The notes under the pieces: generated by a model
What the model was told of the DNA's origin: nothing
Seen by the model: only the letters and a program-made list of their open reading frames with translations
Database searches by the model: none
Part shown: positions 61,642 to 64,000 of the stretch, in pieces
Layout of the letters: each line of letters begins with the position of its first letter
Numbering within the stretch: the first letter of the stretch is position 1
DNA from: Rikenellaceae bacterium
GTDB lineage: Bacteria > Bacteroidota > Bacteroidia > Bacteroidales > Rikenellaceae
Assembly: GCA_015059685.1 (NCBI GenBank)
Contig: SUZW01000008.1
Coordinates: forward strand, 1 to 64,000
Direction of reading: 5' to 3'
Length of the DNA: 64,000 nucleotides
Translations under genes and position numbers: made by a program

Positions 61642-63657
61642 CTATCTCTTTTTGCCCCACTTCGGGCGTATTCCCACAAAAATCTCGAAGTTTATACCCG
61701 GCATCGGGTGTGACAACACCGATACATACTCCTCGTCAAAGAGGTTGTTGATTGCACCCTTGAGCGTGAGCTCTGCCCAACGAAACGAGAAGCCCTTTTC
61801 GAGCTCTATGTTGTTCATAAAGTAGGCCGGAAGCCTGCCTGTGAGCGACACATCGTTGCTCGACATTGTATAACGCTCACTATAGTGGCACCACTTATAG
61901 AGCAGCGACCACGAGCGGAACGACAATCGCCCCGTAACCGAGGCCGAAAACTGCGGTATATATGGCAGTTGCTTGCCTATCGAGTCATCGCCCGCAGATA
62001 TCGGCTCTCCGACATTCACCGAAGGTGTCCAAGCAGCCGAGCCGTTTAGCTCCAGTCGCCAATCTTTCGCCAAGCGCACCCACAACGACGCTTGCGCCTC
62101 GACACCATACGAATGTACGCTCTTCACATTGCCGGGCGAGAAGAAGCCCTTGTTGGTCGGCAACCACAATATCCAATCGTCAATCCACGACTCGAACCAC
62201 GAGGCCGACACCCTGAATTTGTAGATAGCCTTGCGCCCCACCTCGCTCGATATGCCCGCATCGTAGCTCCAGCCACTCTCACTACGCAGGTCGGGATTAC
62301 CGCCCGGGCGGAAGTAGAGGTCGTTGAGCGAAGGGGCTCGGTAGTTGCGAGAGGCCGAGGCTCGGAGCATCACATTGCCCTTTTTCGACACCACGCCCTC
62401 AACAGCCACTACAGGTATCGGCAAAGTCCACTTCGTGCCATACATCTCCTCACGCAGTGTTGCCGCCACGCCTAACCGTTCGATGGGTTGCCAGCGTGCC
62501 GACACCACGGCCGACAGCTCGGTGCGGTCGGCCTTATACCCTACGGCATTATCCTCGGAGCGCACAAAGTTTTCGTGGAGCGTAACATCGGCCGATAGTA
62601 CCACCCTTGCCTCCTCGAAGGAGTAGGAGCCCGAGAGCGAGCCATAAACCGTATTTATGCGGCTGCGCGAGCAGGTCGATGCGACATTGTTGTAGCTATA
62701 GTCGTAACCGAGCCAGGTATATATGTAGCCCGCCTTGGCCCCCACTTGCCAATTACGGCGTATATGGTCGTAGCCAACCACACCACGAAAGGTGTTTTCA
62801 CGCTGGTAGTTCTCGTATGTGGGCGAGGAGCCGTAGTCGGTCGTAAGCAGTGGCAATTCACGGTAGGAGTTTGTGTACCAGGCATTCAACGATAGGCGGT
62901 CACCACCCTTCGTCTTGTAGTACACATCCTGCATAAGGTGCGCATCTCGGAACGAGCCGTTGCGATTGCGCTCCTCGGGGTAGTATTGACCGACGATTTT
63001 GCCCTCATCATCGTAGATATTCTCCCTCTTGTCGTAGTTGCGGTAGCGGTAGTTGTTCTTCGAGGTCGAAAAGACCACTCGTGTCGATGTCTGCCAACGC
63101 CCTTTATTGTAGGTCAGGCGCAGGAAGTCATCGAAGGTCCAAAACGATCCTACCCCCTGCACAAAGTGCAGACCGAAACCCTCCTCCTGCACGGGTGTCG
63201 TAGATAGACGCACCGCACCGCCCAAGCCACCGCCCGCCTCGGTAACCGACGAAGAGCCGTGCAACAGCATTGCCTTATCGACCAAGAACGAGGGTATCAT
63301 CGAGAAGTCGGTCATACCGAGCATTGGCGAGTTTATGCGCAGGCCATTCCACACCACCTGCGTATGCGAGGGAGAAGTACCCCTGAACGACACAGTCGAG
63401 AGCGTTGCTCGGCCACTATTTTTAACGAATATCGAGGAGTTGAACGACAAGATATCGGCCATCGAGAGCGAGATATTCTGGTGCAACATTGCCGAGTCAA
63501 TCTTGGTCTGATCGACACCTATATCACGCATCGGGCGACGAGCCACGACCTCGACATCGGGTATCTCCAAGCCATCACGCAGCCAATCGCGCCCCTCCGC
63601 CACAACCGACAAAGGTGCTACCATCAAAAGCAGTATGACACAAAGTCTGCGCATCAT
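61642..63657 (-). CDS. TonB-dependent outer-membrane receptor (BtuB-like)
   Basis: 671 aa from 63657 (MMRRLCVILLL), where ATGA overlaps the stop of the upstream gene. Signal peptide about 1-20. Plug domain (about 35-150) with RPMRDIGVDQTKID and VSFRGTSPSHTQVVWNGLRINSP, then a beta barrel ending in GINFEIFVGIRPKW. No N-terminal carboxypeptidase-like domain, so not SusC-like; the size and the YncE-type partner resemble cobalamin or metal-chelate receptors of Bacteroidetes. No cobalamin riboswitch can be judged because the operon starts outside the window. Confidence 0.87.
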   Translation of the reverse strand: MMRRLCVILLLMVAPLSVVAEGRDWLRDGLEIPDVEVVARRPMRDIGVDQTKIDSAMLHQNISLSMADILSFNSSIFVKNSGRATLSTVSFRGTSPSHTQVVWNGLRINSPMLGMTDFSMIPSFLVDKAMLLHGSSSVTEAGGGLGGAVRLSTTPVQEEGFGLHFVQGVGSFWTFDDFLRLTYNKGRWQTSTRVVFSTSKNNYRYRNYDKRENIYDDEGKIVGQYYPEERNRNGSFRDAHLMQDVYYKTKGGDRLSLNAWYTNSYRELPLLTTDYGSSPTYENYQRENTFRGVVGYDHIRRNWQVGAKAGYIYTWLGYDYSYNNVASTCSRSRINTVYGSLSGSYSFEEARVVLSADVTLHENFVRSEDNAVGYKADRTELSAVVSARWQPIERLGVAATLREEMYGTKWTLPIPVVAVEGVVSKKGNVMLRASASRNYRAPSLNDLYFRPGGNPDLRSESGWSYDAGISSEVGRKAIYKFRVSASWFESWIDDWILWLPTNKGFFSPGNVKSVHSYGVEAQASLWVRLAKDWRLELNGSAAWTPSVNVGEPISAGDDSIGKQLPYIPQFSASVTGRLSFRSWSLLYKWCHYSERYTMSSNDVSLTGRLPAYFMNNIELEKGFSFRWAELTLKGAINNLFDEEYVSVLSHPMPGINFEIFVGIRPKWGKKR

Positions 63658-64000
63658 CTCTTCCAACAAAAATCGCCCGCAATAACACCTGCCGTGAAGG
63701 TATCGAGCAACTCTCCCTCACGAGAGTAGCGATATATGATGCTTCGTTGCTGATAGTCGAGCGCATCACCAACATAGACCTCCTCGGTGTCGGGTGCTAC
63801 GCCCAAGGCGTAGTAGAGGCTCGGCATACTACCCGTCATCGTAGGTCGAATAAATGGCTCGGCAGGCAACTCCTCGGCCTCTATCGACATTCGCCACACT
63901 CCCCCATCTATCCAATATATCGTGTCGCCCGCATCGTTGATTTTGAGCCTCGAAGCTGTGCGTGTTGCGTTTCCTGTGCCGCTTTTGCCAAGTTCAAACT
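63654..64000 (-). CDS. YncE/DUF5074-like beta-propeller protein (3' part only)
   Basis: C-terminal 114 or so residues of a gene entering from the right edge. Repeats such as INDAGDTIYWIDGG, and PDTEEVYVGDALDY followed by GELLDTFTAGVIAGDF, are propeller-blade patterns of YncE-like secreted proteins that commonly sit next to BtuB-like receptors in Bacteroidetes. Start and signal peptide are outside the window. It ends with ATGA overlap into the receptor gene, so the pair is translationally coupled. Confidence 0.72.
   Translation of the reverse strand, partial: FELGKSGTGNATRTASRLKINDAGDTIYWIDGGVWRMSIEAEELPAEPFIRPTMTGSMPSLYYALGVAPDTEEVYVGDALDYQQRSIIYRYSREGELLDTFTAGVIAGDFCWKR

Overview
The window looks like a chromosome segment from a Bacteroidales bacterium, most likely a member of the Rikenellaceae close to Alistipes (the genus is an inference). 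Evidence: promoter boxes of the Bacteroidetes type (TTG, about 19-21 bases, TAnnTTTG) at many genes; start codons generally lacking a Shine-Dalgarno sequence; families typical of the phylum (DUF4290, DUF4301, DUF4369/TlpA-like lipoproteins, insulinase M16 and M49 lipoproteins, a TonB receptor next to a YncE-like protein); and the gene order rsfS-ftsH-cdsA-psd. No rRNA, tRNA, transposase, prophage or CRISPR array was seen.

Layout. 1-3.4 kb (minus): 5' part of parE, a PlsC-type acyltransferase and an amino acid permease. 3.7-7.6 kb (plus): aminotransferase, a small four-helix-bundle gene flanked by inverted 7-base repeats, rarA and a secreted alpha/beta hydrolase. 7.6-14.3 kb (minus): a long run rsfS, ftsH, cdsA, psd, AI-2E-type permease, stand-alone riboflavin kinase, MTAN-like nucleosidase and phosphodiesterase. 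14.4-16.8 kb: oxyR divergent from a secreted histidine phosphatase. 16.8-17.3 kb: a gene-free stretch full of repeats. 17.3-28.3 kb (plus): trpS, ClC channel, HAD phosphatase, rnhA, mtlD, a sugar-phosphate antiporter, mnmA, a GDSL-like esterase and an AspT-type antiporter. 28.6-32.4 kb: a PEGA/FGE-like secreted protein divergent from a DUF4301 gene. 32.5-50 kb (minus): rpsU, ComEA-like protein, UbiD decarboxylase, second OPA transporter, Kdo synthesis genes kdsD-kdsA-(GH2)-kdsB, lon, an M49 peptidase, an M16 peptidase, DUF456, panD and panC. 51-56 kb (minus): a compact five-gene cluster (TIM-barrel protein, SIS isomerase, a half-size Gfo/Idh/MocA protein, a full Gfo/Idh/MocA oxidoreductase, an MFS carrier) that looks like an uncharacterised sugar pathway. 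56-57.3 kb: a sigma-54 activator with no DNA-binding domain and an altered receiver. 57.5-61.5 kb (plus): DUF4290, thioredoxin-fold lipoprotein, lpxH, thyA, folA. 61.5-64 kb (minus): CWC zinc-ribbon-like protein, TonB receptor and the end of a YncE-like gene.

Most genes are housekeeping. The unusual content is between them. About twenty intergenic arrays are built from units of exactly 7 bases, with several unrelated unit sequences (TTAGCCA, GAGTTGA, TTGACAA, AATTGAT, GACGAGA, CTACTCA, AATTAAA). Many begin at the stop codon of the preceding gene, some run into coding ends, and two supply promoter -33 elements. The four-helix-bundle gene at 4974-5363 is bracketed by inverted copies of one heptamer, so it looks like a small mobile cassette. 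A second repeat family of about 120 bases occurs at 17.0-17.1 kb and, inverted, at 28.3-28.5 kb, and clusters of tiny hairpins lie at 3.6 and 16.9 kb. These, with the 51-56 kb cluster and its neighbouring regulator and shared promoter box, are the best candidates for undescribed biology.
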